From contig SKCR01015021.1 of assembly GCA_019454045.1 (NCBI GenBank), positions 1 through 64,000 of the forward strand: a stretch of 64,000 nt of DNA, read 5' to 3'. Position numbers and translations under genes: made by a program. Shown here piece after piece: positions 52,647-64,000 of this stretch. The notes beneath the pieces were generated by a model that did no database searches, was not told the origin of the DNA, and worked only from the letters and a program-made list of their open reading frames with translations. The first letter of the stretch is position 1. Each line of letters opens with the position of its first letter. This stretch comes from Zanthoxylum bungeanum. Lineage: Eukaryota > Streptophyta > Magnoliopsida > Sapindales > Rutaceae.

Positions 52647-54393
52647 TAATAATTAAATTAACAGGAAGCTGGAGAATAGATGATAAACTAATTTCAGCGA
52701 CTTGTTTGAAATCTATAACTGCACAAGTAATAGTAATTTGTGTCAACATCTTTTACTCTTAGCGGAACATATCCCAAACAATTTATTTACCTGTATTGAA
52801 AGTTCGTAATTAACCTATGTGCTGATCCTATGCGAAATTAAACACAATAATCAATATAAGTCATGATTACTGTAACTATGGAATTCTAATAGGCAATTAC
52901 ACTGTTAACCAACAATAATAAAATCCACAAAATCAATTCAATACAAAATATAAATTGCGGAAAATAAAACAATCAAATAAAATCAACATAATAATTTTGG
53001 TGACGAAGTGGAAAACTCGTGCTAGTAAAAAACTATTTAGGGTATCTCGGATACGAGCCCAATCCATTAAATAGAGAAAAACTTACAGCGATGGTCAAGA
53101 CCTATGGTGGCAACTCCACCGACTCAAGTACCTCTAGACTGTAAGAACTCAAGAAACTCCTTAAGCTCACACACCACGGTTTTCTTTAGAACCTCTGAAG
53201 TCTCTGAGTGAATCAAATCCTAACGCACGCCGGAACTCCGACCACCAATCTTCCTCATTGAGAACTCTGAAGGATTGAGAATTTTGGGTTTGGTTGTGTT
53301 GAAGATTTATCAAAGAGAGATTCTCACCATTAATAAAGAAGACAAGAAGATGAAGAAGTCTTTAATGGTGGAATCAAAAGAGATTAAAAGCTTTGAGAGA
53401 TTTTGGCTCGAGGGAAATAGGTTTCAACCATTGGGGATTGTGGCTACATGTTCTATTTATAGGTAGGGTGGTAAAGGCACAAAAATACGTTTAGATCGCA
53501 GTCGCGTTCAAACGGTTACTCGAACGCACCACGATCGCGTGCCTACTGGAAAGACTCGTTCGAACGCCACTTGAACGCACCACGAACGGATGCTCTCTGG
53601 AATGTCCCCGTTCAAATGCACCAAGAACGTGACTCGAACATTTGCTCTCTGAAATGATCTCGTTCAAACCCCACAAGAACGTGCCACTAATGCCTTTAGT
53701 TCGAACGCTGAAGTGAACGCGCCACTAACAAAATTGCTCCAGCTCTGCCAAAAACCAGTCCAATACATCAAATTATTCAAGATTTATTACAACTCAATTG
53801 AACTTGTTTTGTCACAGATATTGCCAATAAAAATGGAACTAACATGTATGAAATTAAAATCAAAACCATTTCATACTTTAATTGTTGCAAATATTCTACA
53901 TATATATATTGACATTATTTTAAAACAACAATTCAGGGAAAAAGTAAAAGAAATATGTGTTACCATTCAGAATATATTGACTCAAGCTCTTTTATGCAAC
54001 CTTCAGAATTTCAACAAATTCAGATTCTGAAATCTTCAAATTTGTTTTAAGCATATACAAAAATCATTTATCATTTAACAAATTTGCAAATCTTTCGATT
54101 GCTATGTAATTAAACAATAAATTAAATAAAAATAAAATTGGAAAATTTCACATATGAGTGATGAGAGGAAGATAAAAATGATTATGTTCTAAATATAATG
54201 TAATTAAATATTAAATTACCTTTGACTATACTGTCAACAACATTCATACAAAATTACAAAACCTGATATTGGAATTTCAGCCATCAACACTCAAATTTAA
54301 AATAGCTATAAACCCATATACCTGTTGAAGATGAAAAATTCACAAACTTTAACATACCCAACAAATAAAAACTCAATCTTTCACATAAACAAT
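52647..54393. other. spacer with probable LTR fragment and CGTTCGAACG repeats
   Basis: Degenerate ~60-bp units with TTCGAACG or TTCAAACG cores at 53490-53740 match the block at 9955-10300. On the minus strand a CTATAAATAG box (53463-53454) lies just downstream of them, followed by leader-like DNA to about 52900, so this may be a minus-strand solo or partial LTR; I could not fix its ends. The frame at 53275-53466 has no family signature. Confidence 0.4.
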
Positions 54394-54398
54394 AACAT

Positions 54399-54955
54399 TG
54401 TTGGAAATTAATTGTTGTTAATTATTTGGTGTTGTTAAATAACAACAATTAGTAATAATTTCATGTTGGAAATTATTAAATTAATTATTTGGTGTTGTTA
54501 AATAACAACAATTAGTAATGATTTCATGTTGGAAATTATCAAGTAATAACAAGAGTTGTTAATCAAATAATTAAGTAACAACAAGAGTTGTTAAGTAACA
54601 ATAATTAGTGAAATGTTAAGTGGGGAACATATGGTACACCCATGATGTTAACATTTTTGTAAGGGTTAGAGAAAGTCATTATGCATCCTAATAATGGGAT
54701 TAATAGTAATCAATGCATGTGATTACATAGTGACTTGGTTTCCCTCCTATAAATAAGACCATTTGCTTATTAAGTTAAGCAATCAATTAAGTTTGATTAA
54801 GAGGTCTCTACAAGTCTAAAGGTATGCAATTTTGTTGTGGTTAATATAGATTTATTTCAATTAGCATGTAAATAAATCTAGGACTAGTAATACATGTATG
54901 GTTAGATCCTAAGAGGAAAAACATGTAAATATATTAGGGATTATGTTTCCTAACA
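54399..54955 (+). repeat. 5' LTR of Copia element B
   Basis: 557 bp, TGTTGGAAATT...TTCCTAACA. A TATAAATA box is at 54748-54755. The first 200 bp hold repeated AATAACAACAATTAGTAAT words. A donor-like GGTATGCAA near 54822 could allow splicing of the leader. Confidence 0.93.
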
Positions 54956-54968
54956 TTGGTATCAGAGC
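54956..54968 (+). other. primer binding site (tRNA-Met type)
   Basis: TTGGTATCAGAGC immediately after the 5' LTR, the standard Copia sequence complementary to the initiator tRNA-Met 3' end. Confidence 0.92.
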
Positions 54969-55261
54969 TTAAATGCATGTATTCTAGTTGGATTACACAA
55001 AAATTGCATGAACATGCATGAAAAATGTTAAAATGCTTCTAGTTTTTGTTTTTACAAAAATGATTTTCTTCCAACTTGGGCTGTAATAACTCTCTGTAGA
55101 AAATTGATAATCGCATGTTCAAATATGTTTTGAAAACTAGGTCATGAGATCTTCAATTTGGTATATCATTTGCTTAATTTGGATTAAAATTGAGAAAGAT
55201 ATAGACCCTAGAAGTTGGCTAGATGAATATGTTTTTACCCAGAAAAACACTTCTAGAAGAG

Positions 55262-55465
55262 CCGTACTCCATGTCATCCGGTATTTATAAAAAAAGATGA
55301 CAAGTTGTCCGAATATTGTACGACAAGTCGTACGTGAATAATGTGCTTAACCGACATGTCATCCGGATAAAAGATAGACGACAAGTCGTTTGAGTCTTTA
55401 ACATAGAACCGACTTGTCATACTTACATAGATCTCGCGGATGACATGTCGTTCGCGCGTGAAAGT
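55262..55465 (+). repeat. degenerate palindromic words in the Copia B leader
   Basis: Repeated quasi-palindromes of the type GACATGTCATCCGG, ACGACAAGTCGT and GACTTGTCAT about every 25-40 bp. A GC-rich tract with GTGGCGGCGCGTGG follows at 55480-55560. The design resembles, without sequence identity, the CGTTCGAACG and GCGTCGCGACGC clusters elsewhere in the window. Confidence 0.6.
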
Positions 55466-55788
55466 TACCTGAGGCTGGCCGGCGTGTGAGGGCGCGTGAG
55501 GACGAGTGAGAGCCCATGGCCGGTGCGTGGCGGCGCGTGGATGACGCGTGGAAATCTGTGTAGGCCCGTGTTGGTCATGTCTGTATTGGTTTGCTTCGGT
55601 AATTCCGATCCGTCATGATTAATAGTCCAATCCTTTTTGAAAAATGTTTTAATTGGCCACGATAAATTTATTTTATCATATAAACTTTGTGTTTATGAAA
55701 ATGAATATCTTTGTGATGTTTATTTTAGTCAATGTAACTTTGTGTTTCATTGTATTGATTTTTCCTTGTATTTGGTTGCAGAAAAATC

Positions 55789-56100
55789 ATGGCGATTATT
55801 CAAAGAATTGCAAAAATGATTACGACACCCACAGACCGGGAGATGATATTAGACATGTTGATGGAAATGGATAAATATCGAATGAGTGAAAGCGATGATA
55901 TGATTTCGCATATCATCACTTTCAATAACATGTTACAGGAGTCTATCTGGTCAGGTAATTAGATAGGACAGCCGAATAGATTCAGATTACTGAGAAACAT
56001 TCTCCCCAAGATATGGCAAAAACAATTTACCCGTATTTGGATATTAGTAAAACGTGAGAAAAAAAACATGTTCCTTATAATAAAGCCATTGAGAGGTTAG
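55789..56100 (+). pseudogene. short gag-like leader frame with one internal stop
   Basis: Starts at ATG 55789, nine bases after an acceptor-like TTGGTTGCAG. Open for 57 codons to TAG at 55960, then continues in the same frame for 45 more codons to TAG at 56100. The two halves together (ESDDMISHIITFNNMLQE, then FRLLRNILPKIWQKQF) resemble the middle of a Copia UBN2-type gag (H-I-x-x-F-x-x-L ... L-L-x-x-L-P-x-x-W). It is separate from the real gag 560 bp downstream. It could be a captured or duplicated gag piece. Moderate to low certainty. Confidence 0.35.
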
Positions 56101-56655
56101 CGGTTCAGTATCTACGGCATAAGGCAAATAATACTATTTTTCCTTCGATGTCCCTGAAACGTTGTAAGGATCCTAAATTTGCTATAGGTTTTCCATGGCT
56201 GTCCAAGATCAATTACGAGTTGTCCAATATCATTTGTATCCAAAAACATATATGAGTTGAGACTCTACAACTGGGAAAATTATTGTCGTAAAATATTAAT
56301 TTCTTTCATGTTGTTTTGTGTTTTTATTTTATAGAATGTAAATATTGTATTTATATATATGAATGTTTCATGTTAAATTTAATTTATGTAATTAAATCAA
56401 TGATTGTCATGTACAATTGTCGCATGATTAAGATGTTCTAAGAATTTATGTAATTTTTAGAAAATGATTTTACATGATTGATTATGTTGATAATATTTTT
56501 ATATTGGTTAATTGGATGATGATTGGACACATAGTGGCCTTTTGACTCTAACCCCATTGAAAAATCTTATTAAACATAATTCATTTCATGATAAAATAAG
56601 TCAAAAGTATTAACAATTGTGCATGATTGTCTATAGAAACTTTGTGTTTTTTAAT

Positions 56656-57611
56656 ATGGCTTCCGCAACAAAGAACATTATTGCTGAACTCAATAAGGGT
56701 GAGAAACTGAATGGCGATAATTATGAAATTTGGAGCATGAAAATCCAATATGTGCTAGAAGAACAAGAGGTTCTTGAAACTTTGAAAATAAGCATGGATG
56801 AACCTGAACAGTGCACTACAGCCCAACACAGGCGAGACCGAGAGGCTTATGAGGCCTGGAAGAAAAAGAATTTCATTGCCCGTATTACGTTGCTAAGCAG
56901 TATGGATAATGACCTAATGAAAGAGTTCAGGAAATATGACATGACTGAGGACATGTGGTCCACACTAGCTGAAAAGTTTGGTAGTACATCAATAACCAAA
57001 CTCAGGTCACTGACAATCAAGTTTGACACATACAAGAAACGCCCTGAGTTTAATATGTCAAAACACTTGAGGCAAATGTCAAACATGATTACTGAACTGG
57101 CAGATGCTGGACATGTTCTTACAGATGAATAAAAAGTCCAAGTGGTCATTCGTTCTCTTCCAAATAGCTGGGAGCATATGAAGATGCATTTGACCCATAA
57201 TGAGAGCATCAAAACCTTTGATGATGCTAAACGTCACCTTGAATTAGAAAGCGACCGACTCGCGGCCGCTAAGTCAAATACTGAAGTGTATATGACAGAA
57301 ACTAGCAAACCTAAAGGTTTAAAGAAGAAAAGAAAATTTCATGGTGGTGGGTTCCAGTTCGGAAAAGAACAAAATTCTTCCAAGCCAGAAAAGAAACAGA
57401 AAACCAATCAACATGGGAAAGGAAAACGTCTTACCAAAATGAAAAACATGGCAAAGGTTAAATGTTTTAACTGTGGAAAGAAATGTCATTTTGCTCGTGA
57501 CTACACTGAGCCTAAAAATGTGAATACCTTTCATGCATATTTAAATGAAATATGTGTTTCAAGTTCAATCTTTCTAACTGAATCTAATTCTTTGTGGACT
57601 GTAGACTCATG
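56656..57611 (+). pseudogene. gag: Copia B gag with zinc knuckle, broken
   Basis: Begins at ATG 56656 (MASATKNIIAELNKGEKL). Capsid motifs in order: GDNYEIWSMKIQYVLEEQEV, ITLLSSMDNDLMKEF, MWSTLAEKFG and FNMSKHLRQM. A TAA at 57130 interrupts it just after LTDE. It then continues VVIRSLPNSWEHMKMHLTHN to a basic tail and a knuckle near 57463 reading CFNCGKKCHFARDY, where the last Cys is Tyr and the usual Gly is Cys. The knuckle would not bind zinc normally. Confidence 0.9.
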
Positions 57612-59163
57612 AGCCACAGACCATGTAGCGAAGGATAGAGATGCCTTTCTTGAAATTTCGATGAATTTCACCTGGGGTGAAGTGGGTATATGTTGGCAAC
57701 AACTCACGGGTTGAAGTCAAAGGAATATGAACATGCAAGTTAGTCATGCATGGTGGAAAAACTTTACTACTACCTGATGTATTGTTTGCTCCACAAATTC
57801 GTCGAAATTTAGTTTATGTGTTGGTTTTGGTTAATTTAGGTTTCAATTTGAACTTCCATAAATTTGGTGTTGATTTTTACTTAGGTACAATACACTATGG
57901 TTCTGGTTATTTTCTTGATGGTTTTATTGTATTGAATGTTGAGTGTTTCAATCACAATTCCAGTTTTTCGTTTGTTACTTCAACTGTCAATAATGATGGT
58001 GATGTAATTGTGTGGCATGCTAGACTTGGCCACATTGGCCAGCAAAGAATGAACATATTAGCCAAAGAAGGCTTTCTGTGAAATATTGAGAAGGTAGAAT
58101 TGTCAACCTGTGAATATTGTTTGGCTGGAAAAATTACGAGAAAACCATTTGGAAAAGGGACCAGAGCAGAATTTCCATTACAATTAATGCATTCAGATAT
58201 TTGTGGTCCAATGAATGTTAAGGCAAGACATTGAGCATCTTATTTTATCACATTCATAGATTATTTTACACGCTTTGGTTATGTCTATTTGATTGCTCAT
58301 AAATCCGAAGCATTAAAATGTTTCAAGAAATTTATGAATTTAACAGAAAATCAATTAGACAAGAAAATTAAAGCACTACGCACTGAATGTGGTCGTGAGT
58401 ACTTATCTGATCAGTTCAGAGAATTATGTGATGAAAAATGAATTAGTCGTCAGTTGACTACTCCTGCTACTCCTCAACAAAATGGTGTTGCGGAAAGAAG
58501 AAATAGAACTCTTCTTGAGATGGTTAGGTCTATGATGGCACAAGGAAATTTGCCTATAACCTATTGGGGTGATGCATTATTAACTGCCACATATGTACTT
58601 AACCAAGTACCATCAAAATCTGTGTCCACCACACCATATGAGTTATGGACAGGTCGTAAACCAGAAATTCACTTTCTAAAACCTTGGGGTTGTGCGGCCT
58701 ATGTTCATGTGCGTTCTCACGAACATGGAAAGTTAGGCCCAATAGGAAAAAAAAGTATCTTCATAAGATATTCTGAACAATCAAAAGGATATGTTTGCAT
58801 AGGTGAACATGAAAGTGGAGGTATGACAGAATTTGAATCACGAGATATCACATTCCTAGAAAATGATTTTCCTAAGCATGGTGAAATAGGTCAAGATTTA
58901 TCTCTATATGAAACTCAGGATCATATGGATCATATGATTGGTGAACACTCATGTTTACCTAATTCAAGTGGGAGTGATTTGAGAAAACATGATGAATTTG
59001 TTTCACATGAATCTCAAAATGATGAATTAGTTTCACATAAGTCTCCTTTACGTGATCCGAGTGGGAGTGATGTACATATTCCAAGTGGGAGCAATGTGCA
59101 TGATTCAAATGGGAATAATATCGAAAGTGAGGAATCGGTTCCACCACTAGAATCCCAATTGTG
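57590..59163 (+). pseudogene. pol: Copia B protease and integrase, broken
   Basis: Protease starts LWTVDS followed by TGA at 57609, exactly where the catalytic D-S-G glycine belongs, then ATDHVAKDR. The frame shifts near 57700. Pre-integrase VIVWHARLGHIGQQRM (58007-58054) and STCEYCLAGK follow, then LMHSDICGP (first catalytic Asp). Two TGA codons interrupt the core (58232 and 58439). The second catalytic region reads RTECGREY, with Glu in place of Asp. NGVAERRNR keeps the Glu. The C-terminal part (58454-59163) is open for 236 codons and includes a Ser/His-rich linker. Inactive. Confidence 0.9.
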
Positions 59164-60228
59164 ACGTAGTAATCGTATATGTATTCCTCGACGTCGTTTC
59201 GATATCAAAGGAGAAACCTTTATGATTCTACCTCAAGATGATGAAGAACCTAGAAACATAAGAGAGGCTCTTCAGTGTCCTGCTAAGGAAAAATGGATGA
59301 AATCAATGGAAGAATAAATGGAGTCAATGAGGTCCAACCAAGTTTGGGAATTGGTTGATCTACCCAAAGGACGCAAAAATGTTAAGAACAAATGGGTTCT
59401 TAAAATAAAGCGTAATGTCGATGGCAATATTGAAAGATATAAAGCACGACTTGTGGCAAAAGGGTATACGCAACATGAATGAATTGACTATGAAGAGACT
59501 TTTTCACCTGTTATAAGGTTTACCTCAATTCTCTTTATTATGGCTATAGTAGCAAGTATGGATCTAGAATTACATCAAATGGATGTAAAGATTGCTTTTC
59601 TCAATGGAGAACTTGATGAAGAAATTACATGGAACAACCAATAGGTTTCATAAAAGAAAATAAAAAGGAGAAAGTATGTAGACTTTTAAAGTCTATATAT
59701 GGTCTCAAGCAATCGTCTAGACAATGGTATATAAGATTTCACAATACAATCATTTCGAATGATTTCACAATGATAAATGAGAATCATTGTGTATACACTA
59801 AGAGAAATAAAGATAAGTTCATTATCTTATCTTTGTACATTGATGATATACTTATAGCCGGAAATGATAAGGAGTTTGTAAAACACATCAAAAAATGGTT
59901 ATCATCTAATTTCGAGATGAAAGATATGGGTGAAGCTGCATATATTCTTGGGGTTAAGATCTCAAGAAATCGTTCAAAGAATTTATTATCTCTTTCACAT
60001 GAGTCATATATAAAGAAAATTCTTGAATGCTTTCAAATGCAGGTTTGTAAACCCATTGATACTCCTATCACGAAAACTGAAGATTTGAGTCGTAGATTGT
60101 GTCCAGAAACTCCACAGGAAAAGGAACAAATGAAGAAAGTTCCTTATGCAAATGCAGTTGGAAGTTTAATGTACGCAATGTTATGTACAAGACCTGATAT
60201 CTGTTTCGTTGTTGGAATGGTAAATTGA
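59164..60228 (+). pseudogene. pol: Copia B reverse transcriptase, broken
   Basis: Motifs in order: WELVDLPKGRKNVKNKWVLK, RYKARLVAKGYTQHE followed by [19 protein letters not shown] and a one-base deletion near 59624. The frame resumes as [29 protein letters not shown] and the catalytic LYIDDI near 59834. The last part is open at 59629-60228 (199 codons) and ends in TGA after VVGMVN, where Copia has S-R-Y, a CGA-to-TGA change. Earlier stops occur at 59161 and 59317. Confidence 0.9.
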
Positions 60229-60807
60229 TACCAATCCAATCCAGGACTAGCACATTGGAAAGTAGTTAAAAGAATATTTAGGTATCTGAAAGGGACAGCC
60301 GATTACTCATTGTGCTATTAAGGAAATGATCTGCAATTGCGAGGCTATACTGATGCTGACTGGGGAGGAGATTTAGATGAAAGAAAATCTACCTCCAGTT
60401 TTGTTTTCTTACTAAACAATGGTGCCATTTCATGGAGCAGTAAAAACAATCTTGTATAGCCTTATCCACAATGGAGGCTGAATTTGTGGCTTTTTCATCA
60501 GCAATACAAGAGGTTGTATGGTTCAAAAGGTTCTTGGATCATTTGGGTATATCAAATAAAGCTTCTGGTCTGGTATTAGTTAATTGTGATAGTGAAGCAG
60601 CGATAGCCTACACAAAAGACCCAAAATTCCATTGTAAATGAAACACATAGATACCAAATATAACTTTGTGAAAGACATAATTGCACGAGAAGAGGTAAAC
60701 ATGAAGTACATTTCTACGCAAGAAATGGTAGCAGATCCATTGACCAAGCCTGTTCCTAGAGATGTCTTTGTTAGACATGTAAAAACTCAGGGATTGTGTA
60801 GATGTTA
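60229..60807 (+). pseudogene. pol: Copia B RNase H, broken
   Basis: HWKVVKRIFRYLKGTADYSL, a TAA, then GYTDADWGGD with the first catalytic Asp. The frame shifts near 60448, after which TMEAEFVAFSS, VNCDSEAAIAY and MVADPLTKPVPRDVFVRHV are readable. Catalytic residues are present but the frame is not continuous. The end of pol is TAA 60805-60807. Confidence 0.9.
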
Positions 60808-61833
60808 ATGTGCTTACATATTATGATATGTATTTTTCCCAATAATGTTTACTAATGTTAATATTCATTGATGTTTATATTCAATGCTTACATGTTAATA
60901 TGTTGATACATGTTTTAAACAAATATATTATTCGTTAGTATGAGAAGTATGTCGGACAATTGAATGATTGGCCCTCCCACACAGGCAATCACCTCCATTA
61001 CTTTGTGTTAATGAGAGATGAGACAAATTTTTTAAGCTAATTATCTGAGTGATAATCTAGAGAGCTCAAGCTTAAAAAATTATGTAATGTCGTTCTGAGG
61101 TCACTTTCTCTGTGATATGACCTAAGTTGAATAAGTTCTTTTCACCTTGTCTTAATGTCAGTTATGAGTTAGACAATGTGTTTGTCTGAACTATAATCTG
61201 TATGGTATTTTATGAGACATGCGCTCCATGGGAAATGAGAGAATACCGTAGCACATGTTTTTATATCATGTGTATATTTGCGACTATTGAGGGTAATACA
61301 AGTAAAGATCTCATTCTTGATATTGTGTGAGACCCTTGATATTATTTCAATCTCACATTGTACCATTCAGACTCTTGTCTGCTTCTTAAAACTTAGATTT
61401 GATGATCGATATCTTGGAGTGTTACTGAAGGATCATGAGAGATTAGATCCGAAAGGGCATCTCTGGAAAAGCGAATTGAATCAAGGTTTAGAGATTCGAG
61501 AAAGGAAAAATATCATTATATAAGTATATCACATTAGCTTGTATTCACTGGTCGACCAATTATGTTGTTCTATGTGATCAACATGATTGTGAATACAAAA
61601 TAAATATTACATTCGAAAAGAGATCGAGAGAGATTTAATGTGATAAATGATCGAAGATACTGCATACATAATCCACTATGGTTCTATCCATTTTTTGAGT
61701 GGCTATATATTCATAACAGATGTATAGCAATGGAGCTCTCGAAGTATGCTGGTCGCACGACACAATTGCAAAGTATGAATTATTCTTGTAGAGATAATAA
61801 AAATTGTTGATCCCATCATGTGTGAGTGGGAGA
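60808..61833 (+). other. Copia B 3' non-coding region and polypurine tract
   Basis: One kilobase of AT-rich DNA without open frames of note, ending in TGTGAGTGGGAGA next to the 3' LTR. Such a long 3' region is unusual for a compact Copia element but nothing coding could be recognised in it. Confidence 0.7.
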
Positions 61834-62390
61834 TGTTGGAAATTAATTGTTGTTAATTATTTGGTGTTGTTAAATAACAACAATTAGTAATAATATCATG
61901 TTGGAAATTATTAAGTTAATTATTTGGTGTTGTTAAATAACAACAATTAGTAATGATTTCATGTTGGAAATTATTAAGTAACAACAAGAGTTGTTAATCA
62001 AATAATTAAGTAACAACAAGAGTTGTTAAGTAACAACAATTAGTGAAATGTTAAGTGGGGAACATATGGTACACCCATGATGTTAACATTTTTGTAAGGG
62101 TTAGAGAAAGTCATTATGCATCCTAATAATGGGATTAATAGTAATCAATGCATGTGATTACATAGTGACTTGGTTTCCCTCATATAAATAAGACCATTTG
62201 CTTATTGAGTTACGCAATCAATTAAGTTTGATTAAGAGGTCTCTACAAGTTTAAAGGTATGCAATTGTGTTGTGGTTAATATAGATTTATTTCAATTAGC
62301 ATGTAAATAAATGTAGGACTAGTAATACATGTATGGTTAGATCCTAATAGGACAAACATGTAAATATATTAGGGATTATGTTTCCTAACA
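61834..62390 (+). repeat. 3' LTR of Copia element B
   Basis: 557 bp, same length as the 5' LTR, with about a dozen substitutions by eye. Followed directly by the AACAT duplication. Confidence 0.93.
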
Positions 62391-62399
62391 AACATAAAA

Positions 62400-62647
62400 C
62401 ACTACAAAAAAAAAAGATCTTTAGCATCGTCACGAAAATCGTCGCTAAATGTATCATTTAACGTCACAAAAAATAAGCATCGCTAAAAGTAACAATATTT
62501 TACGTCGAACTTATTAGTGACGTTGTATGTTAGTTTTAGCATCACCTATTAATACATTTAGTGTTGACTTTTTCCTATTTTAGCGTCGACTTTTTTCTCT
62601 TTTAGCGTCGACCTTTAGCGATGCTAAAAAACCATTTTCCTGTAGTG
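62400..62647. mobile_element. CACTA-type MITE
   Basis: 248 bp with ends CACTACAAAAAAAAAAGATC and, reverse-complemented, CACTACAGGAAAATGG. Subterminal words of the form TTTAGC(A/G)TCG(A/C) occur in both orientations. Flanks are AAA on both sides (62397-62399 and 62648-62650), matching the 3-bp duplication of CACTA elements. No coding capacity. It lies 4 bp outside the target-site duplication of Copia B. Confidence 0.85.
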
Positions 62648-62650
62648 AAA

Positions 62651-63882
62651 ACACAAACATGTGTCGATTTTATGTTGCATAACAAATACATTAATCAAAT
62701 ATTTTGGGCCTAATTAAATATAATGAACTTCTAAAATTGAATTCAAAACTTCACAAAACTTTACTTCATTGGAAGAACAGGACTTTTTAATGATTTTAGT
62801 CCAAATCATAAAGAAATTAATAACAACTATGGAAATTCAATAAATAGAAGATGTGCATGAATTAAATTCTTAAGGGAATAAAAAATCAGAAAAAACTAAC
62901 TTAATACAATGAACTTTCATGCTTTAAGGGCTATGCTCAAATTATCTTTGAATTGAGGGGAAGCTCATGAATATCTCTGAATTAAGGAAGGGCTTTGAAA
63001 TTTTATATATACAGATAAGTAAACAAGGAATTATTAAGATTATAATTAACATTGCTTTAAGGAGATTCACGGTATCTTGAATCACTCTATTTCTATTATG
63101 AGGTTTATGATCCTCGAAATATCCTATACAAACCGATCTCCGTGTGTACTTCGAAATAATATATTGATACATTCAAAATGATATTTGGGTGAATGAAAAT
63201 TTGTCTAACAAAGTGCACCAATTGAAGGAAAATTAAAGGAAATAAATTTGTTCCATATTTAAAAGTAACTCAGCCTAAAAGGATTTATATAATTAGATTA
63301 TAAAGTGATAAGAAGTTATGGATAGAAGCTCTCTAGTCTTGATTTTCTTAAATCCCCAATTGTTAGCAATAGCTAGCCCATGATGTGCCCTTAATTCTCA
63401 ATTGAATATGAAAATTAATAGATAATTAATTCCCCAATTGTTAAGAATTTGGAATGGTTTTCTCTCCTAATTCATTTTTTAAACACACAAAGCCATTAGC
63501 ACCGGGGAATAAGTTTTTCACACAGAGCTGAGAGCACCCAAAATGAAATGTACGCCCTTGCAACGAGTTCGCTGAGGTAATTTAATAGTATTCCAGAATT
63601 ATTCGTTGTCGTTTTATCTTGGGAAACAGACACCGGTTCTAATCCTGAGCACCATGACGGACGACAAATGGATTTTAAGGAGATTGTTATATACATGATT
63701 GTAACTGTAATTGTATTATACTATTGTTATTGTATTTTTTTCCCTTGCACTGTAATTATTCTTATTTTGCTATTTCTAATTAAATTATTTATATCAATCA
63801 ATAGGGGTTAAATTTTTTTAATTATTAGGAAGTTTTATATTTTTTTCCTAAATGTTAGGATGCAAATGTCATTTACCTACGG
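62651..63882. other. AT-rich spacer with dispersed repeat
   Basis: No gene recognised. A tract at 63030-63140 (GGTATCTTGAATCACTCTAT, then ATATCCTATACAAACCG) matches 44685-44800. Small frames (62942-63172, 63496-63696) show no family signature. Confidence 0.45.
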
Positions 63883-64000
63883 TGTTAGGAAACGTAATCC
63901 CTAATATATTTATATGTTTGTTCTCTTAGGATCTAACCATACATGTATCACTAGTCCTAGATTTATTTACAAACTTATTGAAATAAATATATATTAACCA
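63883..64000 (-). repeat. partial LTR of the Copia B family
   Basis: The plus strand starts TGTTAGGAAACGTAATCCCT, the reverse complement of the end of the Copia B LTR, and continues colinear for 118 bp to the window edge. This is either a solo LTR or the 3' LTR of a minus-strand element beyond the window. Confidence 0.88.

Larger units (their letters stand above)
54399..62390 (+). mobile_element. Copia element B, full length but decayed
   Basis: Plus-strand Ty1/copia element of 7,992 bp with perfect duplications AACAT at 54394-54398 and 62391-62395. LTRs of 557 bp each (54399-54955 and 61834-62390) differ at roughly a dozen positions by eye. A TTGGTATCAGAGC primer site (tRNA-Met type) follows the 5' LTR, and GTGAGTGGGAGA precedes the 3' LTR. 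The leader is long (1.7 kb). Gag and pol are in canonical Copia order but carry at least ten stops and two clear frameshifts. A further LTR of this family starts at 63883 on the other strand. Confidence 0.95.

Noticed and set aside
53275..53466. 63-codon frame
   Set aside because: Lies in what looks like LTR or leader DNA and has no family signature.

Overview
The window is nuclear DNA of a flowering plant, probably a eudicot with a large repeat-rich genome. The evidence is nested LTR retrotransposons with plant-type primer sites, a CACTA-type MITE, a hairpin MITE, AT-rich introns and a relic of a plant XB3-type RING gene. I see no intact ordinary host gene. By eye, 75-85% of the window is transposable-element DNA. 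Species and chromosome cannot be told from the sequence.

Layout. 0.9-3.2 kb: truncated minus-strand Copia element. 4.25-8.67 kb: non-coding element with ~365-bp terminal inverted repeats. 9.3-19.4 kb: full-length but decayed Copia element A (target-site duplication ATACA), with a non-autonomous Ty3/gypsy element of the opposite strand nested in its leader (10.36-13.92 kb, duplication ATAAT). 20.0 kb: hairpin MITE. 20.2-23.9 kb: truncated Athila-like element. 25.5-32.2 kb: block bounded by mirrored pairs of palindromes, holding exon-like fragments, a broken RING-finger gene copy and a 171-bp tandem array. 33.55-43.55 kb: a young, LTR-complete Athila-like element on the minus strand (2.15-kb LTRs, about 99% identical by eye). 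45.58-47.63 kb: solo LTR of a related family (duplication GGAGT). 48.18-52.64 kb: second copy of the non-autonomous gypsy family, plus strand (duplication TAACT). 54.40-62.39 kb: full-length decayed Copia element B (duplication AACAT). 62.40-62.65 kb: CACTA-type MITE. 63.88-64.0 kb: start of another Copia B LTR.

The notable object is the 33.55-43.55 kb element. It has lost reverse transcriptase, RNase H and the integrase core. In the slot between the integrase C-terminus and the 3' LTR it carries a cassette of (i) a 117-residue protein resembling the cysteine-rich nucleic-acid-binding proteins of carlaviruses, (ii) two short overlapping frames, and (iii) an intact intronless 217-residue LONELY GUY (LOG) cytokinin-activating enzyme ending in a basic cluster and an LxLxL (EAR-like) motif. 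The U3 promoter region of its LTR has two TGACG pairs with exact as-1 spacing and several G-boxes. A related truncated element at 20.2-23.9 kb has the same slot without the cassette. My inference is a retrotransposon that acquired a virus-like regulatory protein and a cytokinin activator, both of which could push host cells towards division. This is untested and depends on database confirmation of the two homologies.

The other elements are mostly dead: Copia A and B have in-frame stops and frameshifts in every domain, including damage to the protease active-site motif in both.
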